A stretch of 64,000 nt of DNA from an uncultured Bacteroides sp. Lineage in GTDB: Bacteria > Bacteroidota > Bacteroidia > Bacteroidales > Bacteroidaceae. Shown in pieces: positions 54,540 through 64,000 of this stretch. Positions within the stretch are counted from its first letter, which is position 1. The number at the start of each line of letters is the position of its first letter. The stretch covers positions 1-64,000 of the forward strand of contig CAUEFX010000010.1 of assembly GCA_958477465.1 (NCBI GenBank), in the 5' to 3' direction. A model generated the notes under the pieces. That model did not search any database. It saw only the letters and a list, made by a program, of their open reading frames with translations, and was not told where the DNA came from. A program made the position numbers and the translations under genes.

Positions 54540-57509
54540 ATGAAGCAAGTTAATCTTAGAATCTATCAGATGATTCTGCCCATATTATTCGGGCTATTCT
54601 TGTCATTAGGCGCTTATGCACAGCAGGTCTCTGTCAGGGGGCATGTGAAAGATGTAACAGGGGAACCTATCATCGGTGCAAATGTGTTAGTAAAAGGAAC
54701 CACCAATGGGGCTATCACCGACTTGGATGGTAACTTCCAGTTACAGGTACCACAAGGTGCAATTCTCCAGTTCTCTTATGTCGGATATTTGCCGGTTGAG
54801 CTAAAAGCAGCTCCTACAGTGGAAGTAGTGTTACATGAAGACTCACAGTTAATAGATGATGTTGTAGTTATCGGTTATGCTACAGGTAGTCAGAGAACTA
54901 TATCGGGTGCTGTGCAAAAGGTTGGTCGTGAGGATATGAATGCTGGTGTAGTAGTAAATCCACTTCAAGCCATTAAGGGTAAAATCGCCGGTGTGAACAT
55001 TCAAAAAACAGGTGGTGACCCTACTGCAGGGGCTTCTATTCGTGTTAGAGGTACAACTTCTCTTTCCGGAGGTAATGACCCTTTGGTTATTATTGACGGT
55101 GTTTTTGGCGATCTTGGTATGTTGAATGCCATTTCTCCTGCTGATATAGAGAGCTTTACCGTATTGAAGGATGCTTCGGAAACTGCACAGTATGGTTCGC
55201 GAGGTGCAAGCGGTGTTATTGTAATCACTACTATCAAGGGTAAAAATGGGGTAAAGACGCTTAGTTATGATGGTAGCTTCGGTATCGAAACGGTTTACAA
55301 AAATCTGAAAATGTTAGATGGTAATCAGTTCCGTCAGGTAGCACAGGATGGTGGTTATGTGAATGCATTGGATGCCGGTTATAACACTAATTTTATAGAA
55401 GAAATGCAACGTTTGGGTTATACTCAAAATCATAGGGTTTCTTTCGGTAGTGGTACTGAGAACTCTAATTATCGTGCTTCTATTGGTGTTATAGATCAGA
55501 AAGGTATCATTAAAAACAACTATATGCGTAACTACACCGCTAAGTTGGATGCGTCTCAGACAATGTTTAATGATAAGCTGAAAATAGATTTCGGTATGTT
55601 CGGTTCAAGAAAAGACATGCGCTATCTGAATGATTATCAGAAAACTTTCTATTCGGCCGCTTCTGTCAATCCTACTTTCCCGAACTTCGCAAATGCTGAT
55701 GGTACATGGATGGAAGATCCTAACGCCAATGAAACCCAAAATCCGTTGGGGCGTTTGACAATCAATGATCAGGAGAGTAATACGTATGTCAATACCAATG
55801 CCCGTTTGACATGGACTGTTATCGATGGTCTGAAATTGAGCGTATTTGGCTCTTATACTTATAATGTAAAGGAGAATTCGGTTTATACCCCTAATAATAT
55901 CAAGGCCGGTATAGGTAATAAAGGGGCTGCTTCCAAGAGTGATAACAAGTCAAATATTCTATTGGGTAACTTCATGGCTAATTATAAAAAAGCATTTGAT
56001 AAACATTATATCGACATCTTGGGACTTGCTGAAATTCAAGATTATCAGTATAGCGGTTTTGGCGCCAATGCACGTTCATTTTCTACTAATTATTTCGAAT
56101 ATAATAACTTGGCTGCCGGTGCTGACGTAAAACACGGTGATGTCTCTTCTTATCGTAATGGTAATAAGCTGGTATCTTTCATGGGGCGCTTTAATTATTC
56201 TTATGCCGACAAGTATATTGCCACGGTTAATATGCGTGGTGATGGTTCTTCTAAATTGGGCGCCAACAATAAATGGGGATTCTTCCCTTCCGCTTCTTTG
56301 GCTTGGGTGTTGAAAGAAGAAAATTTTTTGAAGGATGTTGATTTTGTCTCCAATCTGAAAGTGAGGGCAGGTTATGGTCTGACAGGTAATCAAGATGCTA
56401 TCTCGGCCTACAATTCACTGATGTTGATGAGTCCGGGTGCAGCCACTACTATTAATGGTAAACCGGTTGTGGGTTACGAAATAAAACGTAACAGTAACCC
56501 TGACTTGAAATGGGAAGTAAAGAAAATGTTTGATGTCGGTATCGATGCTTCTTTCTTTGACAGCAGATTGTCGATGACATTCGATTATTACAATTCTAAG
56601 ACTACGGATCTGCTTTATAACTATGCTGTGCCTGTTCCTCCATTTCCATACGGCTCTATGCTTGCCAACTTGGGTTCTATGAAGAATGAGGGTGTCGAAC
56701 TCTCCATTAGTGGTACTTTGGTGAAAAGGAAAGATATGGAATTAACCGTTTCTGCAAATTTTTCTTGGCAGAAAAATGAACTGTTGTCTTTGGACGGAAT
56801 GTACAACGGGCAAGAACTTTCTGCAGAGAAATATATGGGATTGGGATATATGAACGGTGCCGGATTTATCGGTGGAAACAATAAGGTGGTTTATCAGTTG
56901 GTAGGTCAACCGGTAGGTGTATTTTATATTCCTATGTGTGACGGATTGGTTGATAAAGACGGTAACGGCAAGTACACCTATCATGTGGTGAATATCGATG
57001 GTGACCGTAAGGTGAATACTGAAGATGGTAAAGACCGCTATATCGCCGGCCAGGCTATACCTAAGTTTTATTTAGGCGGTAATATTAGTTTCCGCTACAA
57101 ACAGTTTGATATCCAGACTCAGTTCTCCGGAGCATTTGGACATAAAATATTCAACGGTACTTCATTGACTTATATGAATATGGTTCAGTTCCCTAATTAT
57201 AACGTAATGGAACAGGCTCCTGAAAAAGCTATTTTTGATCAGACTATTACGGACTACTGGTTGGAAAAAGGTGATTATGTTCATATTGATTATGTAACAT
57301 TGGGATGGAACTTGAATACGAAGAATATGAAGAATATCAATTCTTTGCGCGTGACGTTCTCAGTAAACAATCTGGCTACTATCACAAATTATTCCGGGCT
57401 TTCTCCTATGATTAACAGTTCGACTGTGAACGATAATCTCGGAATGGATGACAAACGCTTCTATCCATTGACTCGTACTTATTCATTGGGACTCAGTGTT
57501 AATTTCTAA
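54540..57509 (+). CDS. SusC-like TonB-dependent outer-membrane transporter
   Basis: 989 residues. A signal peptide (LPILFGLFLSLGAYAQQ) is followed by a carboxypeptidase-D-like regulatory domain (VSVRGHVKDVTGEPIIGANVLVKGTTNGAITDLDGNF, about residues 30-105), a TonB box/plug domain (about 110-230; DDVVVIGYATGSQRTISGAV, then IRGTTS-type IRVRGTTSLSGGNDPLVIIDG) and a 22-stranded barrel ending in LGLSVNF. It imports oligosaccharides, here probably malto-oligosaccharides, together with the SusD-like lipoprotein encoded 12 bp downstream. First gene of the operon. It ends in TAA. Confidence 0.95.
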   Translation: MKQVNLRIYQMILPILFGLFLSLGAYAQQVSVRGHVKDVTGEPIIGANVLVKGTTNGAITDLDGNFQLQVPQGAILQFSYVGYLPVELKAAPTVEVVLHEDSQLIDDVVVIGYATGSQRTISGAVQKVGREDMNAGVVVNPLQAIKGKIAGVNIQKTGGDPTAGASIRVRGTTSLSGGNDPLVIIDGVFGDLGMLNAISPADIESFTVLKDASETAQYGSRGASGVIVITTIKGKNGVKTLSYDGSFGIETVYKNLKMLDGNQFRQVAQDGGYVNALDAGYNTNFIEEMQRLGYTQNHRVSFGSGTENSNYRASIGVIDQKGIIKNNYMRNYTAKLDASQTMFNDKLKIDFGMFGSRKDMRYLNDYQKTFYSAASVNPTFPNFANADGTWMEDPNANETQNPLGRLTINDQESNTYVNTNARLTWTVIDGLKLSVFGSYTYNVKENSVYTPNNIKAGIGNKGAASKSDNKSNILLGNFMANYKKAFDKHYIDILGLAEIQDYQYSGFGANARSFSTNYFEYNNLAAGADVKHGDVSSYRNGNKLVSFMGRFNYSYADKYIATVNMRGDGSSKLGANNKWGFFPSASLAWVLKEENFLKDVDFVSNLKVRAGYGLTGNQDAISAYNSLMLMSPGAATTINGKPVVGYEIKRNSNPDLKWEVKKMFDVGIDASFFDSRLSMTFDYYNSKTTDLLYNYAVPVPPFPYGSMLANLGSMKNEGVELSISGTLVKRKDMELTVSANFSWQKNELLSLDGMYNGQELSAEKYMGLGYMNGAGFIGGNNKVVYQLVGQPVGVFYIPMCDGLVDKDGNGKYTYHVVNIDGDRKVNTEDGKDRYIAGQAIPKFYLGGNISFRYKQFDIQTQFSGAFGHKIFNGTSLTYMNMVQFPNYNVMEQAPEKAIFDQTITDYWLEKGDYVHIDYVTLGWNLNTKNMKNINSLRVTFSVNNLATITNYSGLSPMINSSTVNDNLGMDDKRFYPLTRTYSLGLSVNF

Positions 57510-57521
57510 AAAGATGATGTT

Positions 57522-59162
57522 ATGAAAAAAAGAATATTATATAGTTTTGTTATAGCGGCTTCTCTGAGTTTGACCGGTTGCTCCGATTTTCTCTCAGAAA
57601 CTCCTATTGACCAGATTCCGGAGGAAGAGGTCTACAAGAATCCTGAGATGATTTATCTGAATACGGTGGCAAATCTTTATACTTTGATTGGAGCTGATTA
57701 CGGTGGCGGCGGTTTGGCCGGATGTGACCGTGGCCTATACGATCTGAATACATTTACTGCCGATGAAGCGATTATTCCTACCCGTGGGGGTGACTGGGGA
57801 GATAATGGCCTGTGGGTAGGTCTGTTTACTCACGAATGGGGATTGAGTAATGACTTGGTTATCGGTACTTGGGACTATCTTTATAAGGTGATTGCTGCAT
57901 GCAATAAATCTATTGACAAGCTAAAAGAATTGCAGACTGCAGATCCGGATAATGAACTTTACAATAAGTATATGTCTGAAGTTCGTGGCTTGCGTGCAAT
58001 GTATTATTATTATCTGCTTGATATGTTTGCCCGTGTTCCTATCGTTCAGTCCTCTACTGTGGAAATTAAGGATGTGAAACAGGCCACACGTTCTGAACTG
58101 TTTAATTTTGTCAGAGAGGAATTGGAGGAAGTTATCCCTGATTTGGCTGACGAAAAGAGTGCAGATGACAAGAGCGAATATTACGGTCGTGTGACTCGTT
58201 CTGTTGCTAACTTTGTAATGGCAAAAGTGGCTTTGAATGCAGAAATTTATGCTGATGATGATTGGACGGATGCCAACCATCTTGACGGAAAGAATATTAA
58301 ATTCATTGTCAATGGGCAAGAAGTGAATTGTTGGGAGGCTGCTATACATTACTGTACGGAAATTGAAAATTCCGGTTATGACTTGAATCAGGGGATATCG
58401 GGCTTCCAGTCCAACTTTGCTTCCAAAAATGAAGGCTCCAAAGAAAATATTTTTGTAATTCCTATGGATCCGACTTTGTATAAAGCCAACATGATGTACC
58501 TGACTCGTTCACGTCACTATGCAGTGGGTGTCGCTTTGGGATTTGGTAATGGAGGATGGAATGGGTCGTCTGCTACATTGGAAGCGATGGATGCATTTGG
58601 CTATGGAATGGATAATCCGGATCCGCGTATGAACCTTACCTATTATACCGGTAAAGTCATGGCGGGCGGTTCTTATGTGCAGTCGGATGGAAAAGATCTT
58701 GAATACCAACCTCTTGATGTGAAACTGAAATTTGACGAAGGAGATATCAAAATGACTATGGCGGGTGCACGTATGTATAAGTATGAGGCTGATCCGGCTG
58801 CAACAGATGATGGTAAGTTACAGCATAACGATTATGTACTATTCCGTTATTCAGATGTTTTATTGATGCGTTCGGAAGCATTGATTCGCAATGGTCAGAG
58901 TGGACAGGCGGATTTGAATGCTGTTCGTAACCGTGTAGGTGCTTCACAGGTGGATGCTACATTGACTAACATCCTCAAAGAGCGTTTGCTTGAGCTGGCT
59001 TGGGAAGGTGTGCGTCGTCAGGATTTGATTCGTTTTGGTGAGTTTACCAAAGCAATTACTTTCCGTCCGGCATCCAGAGCCTATAAGACTGTATTCCCTA
59101 TTCATACCAAGACATTGTCTGTGAATACAAATCTGACTCAAAATCCGGGATATGACAACTAA
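57522..59162 (+). CDS. SusD-like glycan-binding lipoprotein
   Basis: 546 residues. The lipoprotein signal KKRILYSFVIAASLSLTGCSD places it on the outer-membrane surface over the SusC-like barrel. SusD/RagB features are FLSETPIDQIPEEEVYKNPE at the N-terminus, the TPR-like AACNKSIDKLKELQTADPDN and EVRGLRAMYYYYLLDMFARVPIV near residue 150, and the C-terminal LLMRSEALIRNGQ and ERLLELAWEGVRRQDLIRFG. The ligand is probably starch or malto-oligosaccharide from the adjacent amylase. It ends in TAA overlapping the next gene's upstream region. Confidence 0.95.
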   Translation: MKKRILYSFVIAASLSLTGCSDFLSETPIDQIPEEEVYKNPEMIYLNTVANLYTLIGADYGGGGLAGCDRGLYDLNTFTADEAIIPTRGGDWGDNGLWVGLFTHEWGLSNDLVIGTWDYLYKVIAACNKSIDKLKELQTADPDNELYNKYMSEVRGLRAMYYYYLLDMFARVPIVQSSTVEIKDVKQATRSELFNFVREELEEVIPDLADEKSADDKSEYYGRVTRSVANFVMAKVALNAEIYADDDWTDANHLDGKNIKFIVNGQEVNCWEAAIHYCTEIENSGYDLNQGISGFQSNFASKNEGSKENIFVIPMDPTLYKANMMYLTRSRHYAVGVALGFGNGGWNGSSATLEAMDAFGYGMDNPDPRMNLTYYTGKVMAGGSYVQSDGKDLEYQPLDVKLKFDEGDIKMTMAGARMYKYEADPAATDDGKLQHNDYVLFRYSDVLLMRSEALIRNGQSGQADLNAVRNRVGASQVDATLTNILKERLLELAWEGVRRQDLIRFGEFTKAITFRPASRAYKTVFPIHTKTLSVNTNLTQNPGYDN

Positions 59163-59196
59163 TTATTCTATTACTAAGGAAATTAAAAGAGATAAT

Positions 59197-60636
59197 ATGA
59201 AAAAGATATTTCAATATATGGCAGCCGGGTTATTACTCCTTATGACGGGTACAGGGTGTCAGGACAATGAGAATTGGCGGGTTATTCCTTATGTTCCGGA
59301 ACCGGAACCAACGATTAATATCACAGGTACGGCTACAATCTATTCCGAAATCGGGGCAAATTCTGTATTACAGGTTGTAGAACTGGAACAGGGGGATTCG
59401 AATCCTAATAAGACTGCTGATATAACAGGTATTTTCACGTGGTTGAAGAAAGACGGTGATTTTAATATTGTAGATGCAGGTGTCAGCTATGGAAAGGGTG
59501 ATGTAGTAGCTACTGAACCTTTTGAAACAGTGAAACTAAAGGAAGGTGGTGATGGATTCAAGGTGGAAAATGACGGTCTGTATTTCGTGGTGATGAATAA
59601 TGCGGAATATCAGTTGACGGTTATTCCGGTTGTTATGGGCATCATGGGTGACGCAACTCCTTCCGGATGGAATTCTGAAACGGCTATGACAATGTCTTAT
59701 GACGCAGCCGGTTCGAAGATTGTTGCTAAATGGTCGGGCGATTTGGCTAATAAGCAGATTAAATTCCGTTTTTCGGGAGACTGGGGCATTAAGATTCCTT
59801 ATGGAAGTGATGTTACGGTTGTACATGCTAACTTTGGTGCGCTTGGTGAAGATGACGGAGTTCCATTGGGTAGCGATATTGCCGACTGTAAAGCCGGTGG
59901 AAAGAACTTCAAGATAGACAAAAACGGTACTTATGATGTTGAATTGAATATTGACCTGACTAATCAGAAAGTAACGGCAAGGGTTATCTTGACGCAAGAA
60001 GGCGGAGAACCGGCACTTCCGGAGGAGATGTTCATAACAGGTACTCCTTATGGCTGGAATTGGGAAAAGGCTTATGCGATGGTTCCTGTTCATAGCCATG
60101 AAGGACAGTTTTGGGCAATTCAGTATATGAATGCAGGAGATGAAATCAAGTTCAATAATGTAAGAGATTGGGAATCTGGAGATAACTTCGGATGGGGAAC
60201 TGCTACAGATGAGGCTGTCGCTTATGCAGAGTTGACAGATGCAGGCGGAAATGTTAAGGTTGGCAAAGCCGGCTGGTATATGATTATTGTAACAGTAACT
60301 GCTGATAAGAAGACACTGGATTTGAAAGCACCGAATGTATATTTGGTAGGCGCTACTGCAGGCGATCCGAATTTTGGAAGTATAGCAGCGGATAAGGATG
60401 TATTTATTATTCCGACAGATGCAGCAGGGTATTTCACCTCTAATGCATTTGCTGGAGACGGAGACATACGTATGTGTGTGAAAGTAGAAGGCGCAGACTG
60501 GTGGCAAACTGAATTTATATTCTTTGACGGGCAGATAGCATTCCGAGGTAACGGCAACGACCAGGCGCGTGCGTTGGGGACAACCGGTCAGAAGGCATAC
60601 CTGAACTTTATGACAGGTGAAGGTAAAGCTGAATAA
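59197..60636 (+). CDS. SusE/SusF-like starch-binding lipoprotein
   Basis: 479 residues from ATG 59197 (an upstream in-frame codon at 59152 overlaps susD and would hide the signal peptide). Lipoprotein signal KKIFQYMAAGLLLLMTGTGCQ. The body has tandem SusE/F-type starch-binding modules (AEYQLTVIPVVMGIMGDATPSGWNSETAM; EEMFITGTPYGWNWEKAYAMV; VYLVGATAGDPNFGS), each with the Trp/Tyr-rich surface typical of this group. It would hold starch at the cell surface. It is followed by a terminator-like hairpin at 60691, so the amylase downstream may be partly uncoupled. It ends in TAA. Confidence 0.88.
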   Translation: MKKIFQYMAAGLLLLMTGTGCQDNENWRVIPYVPEPEPTINITGTATIYSEIGANSVLQVVELEQGDSNPNKTADITGIFTWLKKDGDFNIVDAGVSYGKGDVVATEPFETVKLKEGGDGFKVENDGLYFVVMNNAEYQLTVIPVVMGIMGDATPSGWNSETAMTMSYDAAGSKIVAKWSGDLANKQIKFRFSGDWGIKIPYGSDVTVVHANFGALGEDDGVPLGSDIADCKAGGKNFKIDKNGTYDVELNIDLTNQKVTARVILTQEGGEPALPEEMFITGTPYGWNWEKAYAMVPVHSHEGQFWAIQYMNAGDEIKFNNVRDWESGDNFGWGTATDEAVAYAELTDAGGNVKVGKAGWYMIIVTVTADKKTLDLKAPNVYLVGATAGDPNFGSIAADKDVFIIPTDAAGYFTSNAFAGDGDIRMCVKVEGADWWQTEFIFFDGQIAFRGNGNDQARALGTTGQKAYLNFMTGEGKAE

Positions 60637-60690
60637 AATAATGTTTTGAATTTGTTGAAGAGGATGTGTTTAAACACCTCAGATATAGAT

Positions 60691-60728
60691 CACCCCTGTC
60701 ACAAATATCTGTAACAGGGGTGTTTTTG
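60691..60728 (+). terminator. Rho-independent terminator or attenuator before the amylase gene
   Basis: CACCCCTGT (60691-60699) and ACAGGGGTG (60714-60722) form a 9-bp stem followed by TTTTTG. The hairpin core matches the terminators at 38545 and 47432. Confidence 0.8.
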
Positions 60729-60773
60729 TAAACAAGAGAGTTTTATATCCTCTTTTTAATTTAGTGTGTGATT

Positions 60774-63590
60774 ATGAGAAAATTTTGTTTGTTTTTATTG
60801 GCGGTTATCGGAACGTTATTTACAACCTATGCTCAGGTGGTGATTACTACACCGGAGTTTCCTACAATAGCTACACCGGTAACGATTGTTTTTGATGCTA
60901 CTCAAGGGAATAGGGGACTGATGGACTATATTGGAGATGTGTATGCGCATACAGGGGTGATAACCGATGAAAGTGAAAATGACTCCGATTGGCGGTATGC
61001 TTCTTTGTGGAATAGCAATGAGGAGAAATATAAGATGGTTTCTATGGGTGGTAATAAATGGAAACTGGAAATAGCACCTGATATACGTTCCTATTATGGT
61101 GCGCCAGTCGGAGAGGTTATTAAGAAGATGGCTTTTGTGTTCCGTAGTGCCGATCGGACGAAAGAAGGAAAAGATGTTGGTAATAAGGATATCTTTGTCA
61201 AAGTATATGAGGAGGGGCTTACGGTTCGTTTTGATTATCCTACCTCTAATGTCGTGTTGGATAGGGGAGAAATGTTGTCAGTCAAGGCCTCCGCTTCTCT
61301 CACGGCAAATATGAATCTGTATATTGATAATCAGCTGATTGCTTCTAATAATGGAGTGAGGGAAATTACAGCAAGTCATACTTTCACTGAGAATGGAAAC
61401 TATGAATTGAGTGTGGAGGCTACTGCTAACGGAACGACAGAAAGAGTGTCATTAATAGTCAGCGTTTTAGGAGAAAGTCCGCAAGCATCGTGCCCTGAAA
61501 ATGTTCATCTGGGAATAAACTATACGAGTGATACCGAATCCGTATTGGTTCTTCAAGCACCAGGAAAAAAGAATGTTTATGTAGTGGGCGATTTTAATGA
61601 TTGGAAACTGCAGAGCGATTATCTGCTGAAACGGGACGGAGAACTTTTCTGGATAGCGTTGAGCAATCTGGAAAAAGGAAAGGAGTATGCTTTTCAATAT
61701 GTAGTGGATGGAAGTATTTATATAGCTGATCCTTATGCGGATAAAGTTCTTGATCCTTGGAATGATCCCTATATTCCGGCTTCTGTCTATCCGGAATTGA
61801 AAACATATCCTACAGGAAAAACTTCCGGTATTGTGTCTGTTCTTCAAACCGGGCAACAACCGTATACGTGGCAGGTAGATGACTTTGTGAAACCCGCGAA
61901 AGACCAACTCTTGATTTATGAAATGCTTATCCGTGATTTTACGGAAGAGCATTCATATAAAGCAGCTATGGCGAAATTGGGGTATTTGAAAACTTTGGGG
62001 GTAAATGCCATTGAACTGATGCCTGTCAATGAGTTTGAGGGAAATATCAGTTGGGGATATAATCCTTCGTTTTATTTTGCTGTAGACAAATATTATGGGA
62101 CAAAAAATGATCTTAAGGCTTTTGTAGATGAATGCCATAGACTGGGCATAGCGGTCATTCTTGATTTGGTATTGAATCATAGCTATGGGCAATCTCCTTT
62201 TTATTTGCTTTATCGTGATGCAGACGGCCGACCTTCATTAAATAATCCGTGGTACAATCAAAAATCGAATATCGAGAACCCCGGACTTTCGTGGGGGTAT
62301 GATTTTAACCATGATAGTCCTTACACGCAAGCGCTGGTGGACAGTGTGGCGGCTTATTGGATGAATGAATATCGGATTGACGGCTTTCGTTACGATTTTA
62401 CCAAAGGGTTCTCGAACACTTCTTATACAGGAACGAATAATTGGGCTGGAAGCTATGATGTAGCGCGTATTCGAAATCTGAAACGAATGGCTGCAGAAGT
62501 GTGGAAGCGTAACGGACAGGCTTATGTGATTTGCGAACATTTGACGGATTTGCAAGAAGAGAAAGAGCTTGGACAAGCAAATCTTATGTTGTGGAAGAAT
62601 ATGAATAATGCATATTGCCAGACAGCTATGGGGTATTCTTCCGAGAGTGCATTCACCGGGTTGTATGAGAAGGAAGCAGGTATGCCTTATGGCAGTCTGG
62701 TAGGATATATGGAAAGCCATGATGAGGAGAGGGTGGCTTATAAGGCTTGGAAGTATGGTGTGAATGGAATAAAGGGAGATTTGACAGGGGGGAATATAGT
62801 CCCTACCGAGCATTTTCTGCAAAACCGTATGAGGCAGCTGGCGGTTAATGCAGCTTTTTTTCTTACTGTTCCCGGAGCTAAAATGATTTGGCAGTTTGGA
62901 GAGTTGGGATATGATTATTCTATTAATACCAATACTTCCGGAACGGCTATTGGGGATTATCGTACAGATCCTAAACCGGTACGTTGGGATTATTATGACA
63001 AGCAACGCAGGAAAGAATTGTATGAGGTGTATAGTAAGTTAATAGGTCTGCGTAAGTCTTATCCTGAGCTTTTTGCATCCGATGCTGTGTTTGATTGGAA
63101 GGTGACGGCTAATGATTGGGATAAAGGGCGGTTTATTACTATCACAGCTGGGGATAAAGCACTTGTGGTGGTCGGAAATTTCACGGAAAATTCCAACAAT
63201 TATTCTGTTACTTTCCCTAAAAGTGGTACTTGGTATGAGTTTATGGATGAAACTTCGACAATAAATGTTTCTCCTTCTACTATTCAGCAAGCAGTGACAG
63301 TTCAGTCTTATGGTTTTAAACTCTATACTAATTTCAAACCGGATATAACGGGAATTGAAGAAAAAAATCCAGGTGTACAACTGCCAACGGCCTACTATGA
63401 TGCCGTGTGTGACAAGTTCGTGATAAATGGAGAGGCTTCTCTTGTAGAAATTTATTCTGTTAACGGAGTATTGGTTCAGAAAGAGAGAAATTGTTCGACT
63501 GTCGGACTTTCTGATTTACAACCAGGGGGGTACATTGCACGCCTCTATACTAAAAGTGGTAAAATTGAGACGTATAAGATAATAAAGTAG
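60774..63590 (+). CDS. GH13 alpha-amylase with E-set domain and T9SS-like C-terminal tail
   Basis: 938 residues from ATG 60774 (GTG at 60768 is less likely). Signal peptide RKFCLFLLAVIGTLFTTYAQ. Domains: an N-terminal beta domain (about 22-240), a CBM48/E-set domain (about 245-340; NVYVVGDFNDWKLQSDYLL), the GH13 barrel (about 380-790) with VILDLVLNHSYGQSP, DGFRYDFTKGF (nucleophile Asp), VICEHLTDLQ (acid Glu) and YMESHDEERVAY (transition-state Asp), a C-terminal beta domain, and a final tail (EIYSVNGVLVQKE, LQPGGYIARLYTKSGKIETY) that resembles Por-type sorting domains. It lacks a lipobox, unlike SusG. It would cut starch for the SusC/D-like pair. It ends in TAG. Confidence 0.92.
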   Translation: MRKFCLFLLAVIGTLFTTYAQVVITTPEFPTIATPVTIVFDATQGNRGLMDYIGDVYAHTGVITDESENDSDWRYASLWNSNEEKYKMVSMGGNKWKLEIAPDIRSYYGAPVGEVIKKMAFVFRSADRTKEGKDVGNKDIFVKVYEEGLTVRFDYPTSNVVLDRGEMLSVKASASLTANMNLYIDNQLIASNNGVREITASHTFTENGNYELSVEATANGTTERVSLIVSVLGESPQASCPENVHLGINYTSDTESVLVLQAPGKKNVYVVGDFNDWKLQSDYLLKRDGELFWIALSNLEKGKEYAFQYVVDGSIYIADPYADKVLDPWNDPYIPASVYPELKTYPTGKTSGIVSVLQTGQQPYTWQVDDFVKPAKDQLLIYEMLIRDFTEEHSYKAAMAKLGYLKTLGVNAIELMPVNEFEGNISWGYNPSFYFAVDKYYGTKNDLKAFVDECHRLGIAVILDLVLNHSYGQSPFYLLYRDADGRPSLNNPWYNQKSNIENPGLSWGYDFNHDSPYTQALVDSVAAYWMNEYRIDGFRYDFTKGFSNTSYTGTNNWAGSYDVARIRNLKRMAAEVWKRNGQAYVICEHLTDLQEEKELGQANLMLWKNMNNAYCQTAMGYSSESAFTGLYEKEAGMPYGSLVGYMESHDEERVAYKAWKYGVNGIKGDLTGGNIVPTEHFLQNRMRQLAVNAAFFLTVPGAKMIWQFGELGYDYSINTNTSGTAIGDYRTDPKPVRWDYYDKQRRKELYEVYSKLIGLRKSYPELFASDAVFDWKVTANDWDKGRFITITAGDKALVVVGNFTENSNNYSVTFPKSGTWYEFMDETSTINVSPSTIQQAVTVQSYGFKLYTNFKPDITGIEEKNPGVQLPTAYYDAVCDKFVINGEASLVEIYSVNGVLVQKERNCSTVGLSDLQPGGYIARLYTKSGKIETYKIIK

Positions 63591-63615
63591 TAAAGAGTTA
63601 CTATGTGCATATAAC

Positions 63616-63654
63616 GAAAAAGAGGAAATTCCATTTCGGAATTTCCTCTTTTTC
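63616..63654. terminator. Bidirectional terminator between amylase and L31
   Basis: GAAAAAGAGGAAATTCC (63616-63632) and GGAATTTCCTCTTTTTC (63638-63654) form a 17-bp perfect stem with a 5-base loop. Confidence 0.93.
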
Positions 63655-63676
63655 TACCTCTTTAAAAGAGAGTAGA

Positions 63677-63931
63677 TTATTTTTTCTTACGGTCACCGTA
63701 GCGGCTCATGAACTTATCAACACGACCTGCTGTATCTACCAAAGTAGATTTACCAGTATAGAACGGGTGAGAAGTGTTAGAGATTTCTATCTTCAGCAAC
63801 GGATAAGTTTCACCTTCGAATTCGATGGTTTCTTTCGTGTTAACTGTAGATCTTGACAAAAACATATCGCCATTTGACATATCTTTGAATACTACCGGAC
63901 GGTATGATTCTGGATGAATACCTTTTTTCAT
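63677..63931 (-). CDS. rpmE2: 50S ribosomal protein L31, type B
   Basis: 84 residues: MKKGIHPESYRPVVFKDMSN, FLSRSTVNTKETIEFEGE, YPLLKIEISNTSHPFYTGKS, DKFMSRYGDRKKK. It lacks the CxxC zinc motif of type A L31, so it is the zinc-independent form. It is a housekeeping gene and confirms that this end of the window is host chromosome. It ends in TAA. Confidence 0.96.
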   Translation of the reverse strand: MKKGIHPESYRPVVFKDMSNGDMFLSRSTVNTKETIEFEGETYPLLKIEISNTSHPFYTGKSTLVDTAGRVDKFMSRYGDRKKK

Positions 63932-64000
63932 TTCAGTATTTGTTTTTAATTATTATATCGTTTACTATTTGGTAAGAATAGTGTAATGGTCATTTTCAGT

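Overview
The window comes from a Bacteroides-type genome. The signs are SusC/SusD nutrient-uptake genes, a type B L31 gene, Bacteroides-style promoters (-7 box TAnnTTTG, sometimes with a TTTG -33 box) and an rteA-rteB-rteC regulatory set of the kind known from CTnDOT-family integrative conjugative elements (ICEs). The species cannot be fixed from the sequence.

Region 1 (1 to about 36.5 kb) is most simply read as the right-hand part of an ICE whose left end lies outside the window. It opens with a metabolic block on the + strand: class I fructose-bisphosphate aldolase (5' partial), phosphoglycerate mutase, Hsp20, an ECF-like sigma factor, phosphofructokinase, a Kef-type antiporter, glycogen/glucan phosphorylase, an arginase-fold protein and methylglyoxal synthase. 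rteA, rteB and rteC follow. After them come the DNA-processing genes: a MobA-like protein, a relaxase (MobB), a coupling protein (MobC/TraG), a DNA adenine methylase, then on the minus strand an M23 peptidase and a DnaG-like primase. A long + strand operon carries a DUF3945/DUF4099-like protein, eight more proteins of which six share a diverging module, topoisomerase III and a 72-residue protein. Two excisionase-like HTH genes and a convergent tyrosine integrase close the element.

The outstanding observation is that eight genes of the transfer and excision set (mobA, mobB, mobC, dam, primase, M23, topB and the first xis-like gene) are each split by in-frame TGA codons, eleven in total. There are no in-frame TAA or TAG codons and no frameshifts. 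Where I know the family well (TopB, MobC/TraG, the DnaG-like primase, the xis-like HTH protein) the TGA sits where tryptophan is expected. The same genes also use TGG and end in TAA (the primase end is ambiguous). The regulators rteA/B/C, several cargo genes and flanking chromosomal genes use TGA as an ordinary stop. This suggests a mobile element whose transfer functions depend on reading UGA as Trp. No suppressor tRNA was recognised in the window.

Three promoters in this region (before mobA, before the long operon, before the xis-like genes) carry a four-fold TGAC repeat with an exact 10-bp period, ending 36-40 bp upstream of a -7-like box. These are candidate sites for a common activator.

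Region 2 (about 36.9-50.8 kb) is ordinary chromosome: a divergent NAD(P)-binding protein/AraC regulator pair, a 1358-residue BspA-like leucine-rich-repeat surface protein behind a cobalamin riboswitch, a GH65 disaccharide phosphorylase, several exported proteins of unknown function and a frameshifted HepT-like gene.

Region 3 (51.1-63.9 kb) is a starch/maltodextrin utilisation locus: MFS sugar transporter and LacI-family regulator on the minus strand, diverging from SusC-like, SusD-like, SusE/F-like and GH13 amylase genes, with L31 convergent at the end. The 950-bp divergent region holds two LacI-type operators placed identically relative to their promoters, a five-copy palindromic repeat array and a 236-bp inverted-repeat-bounded segment.
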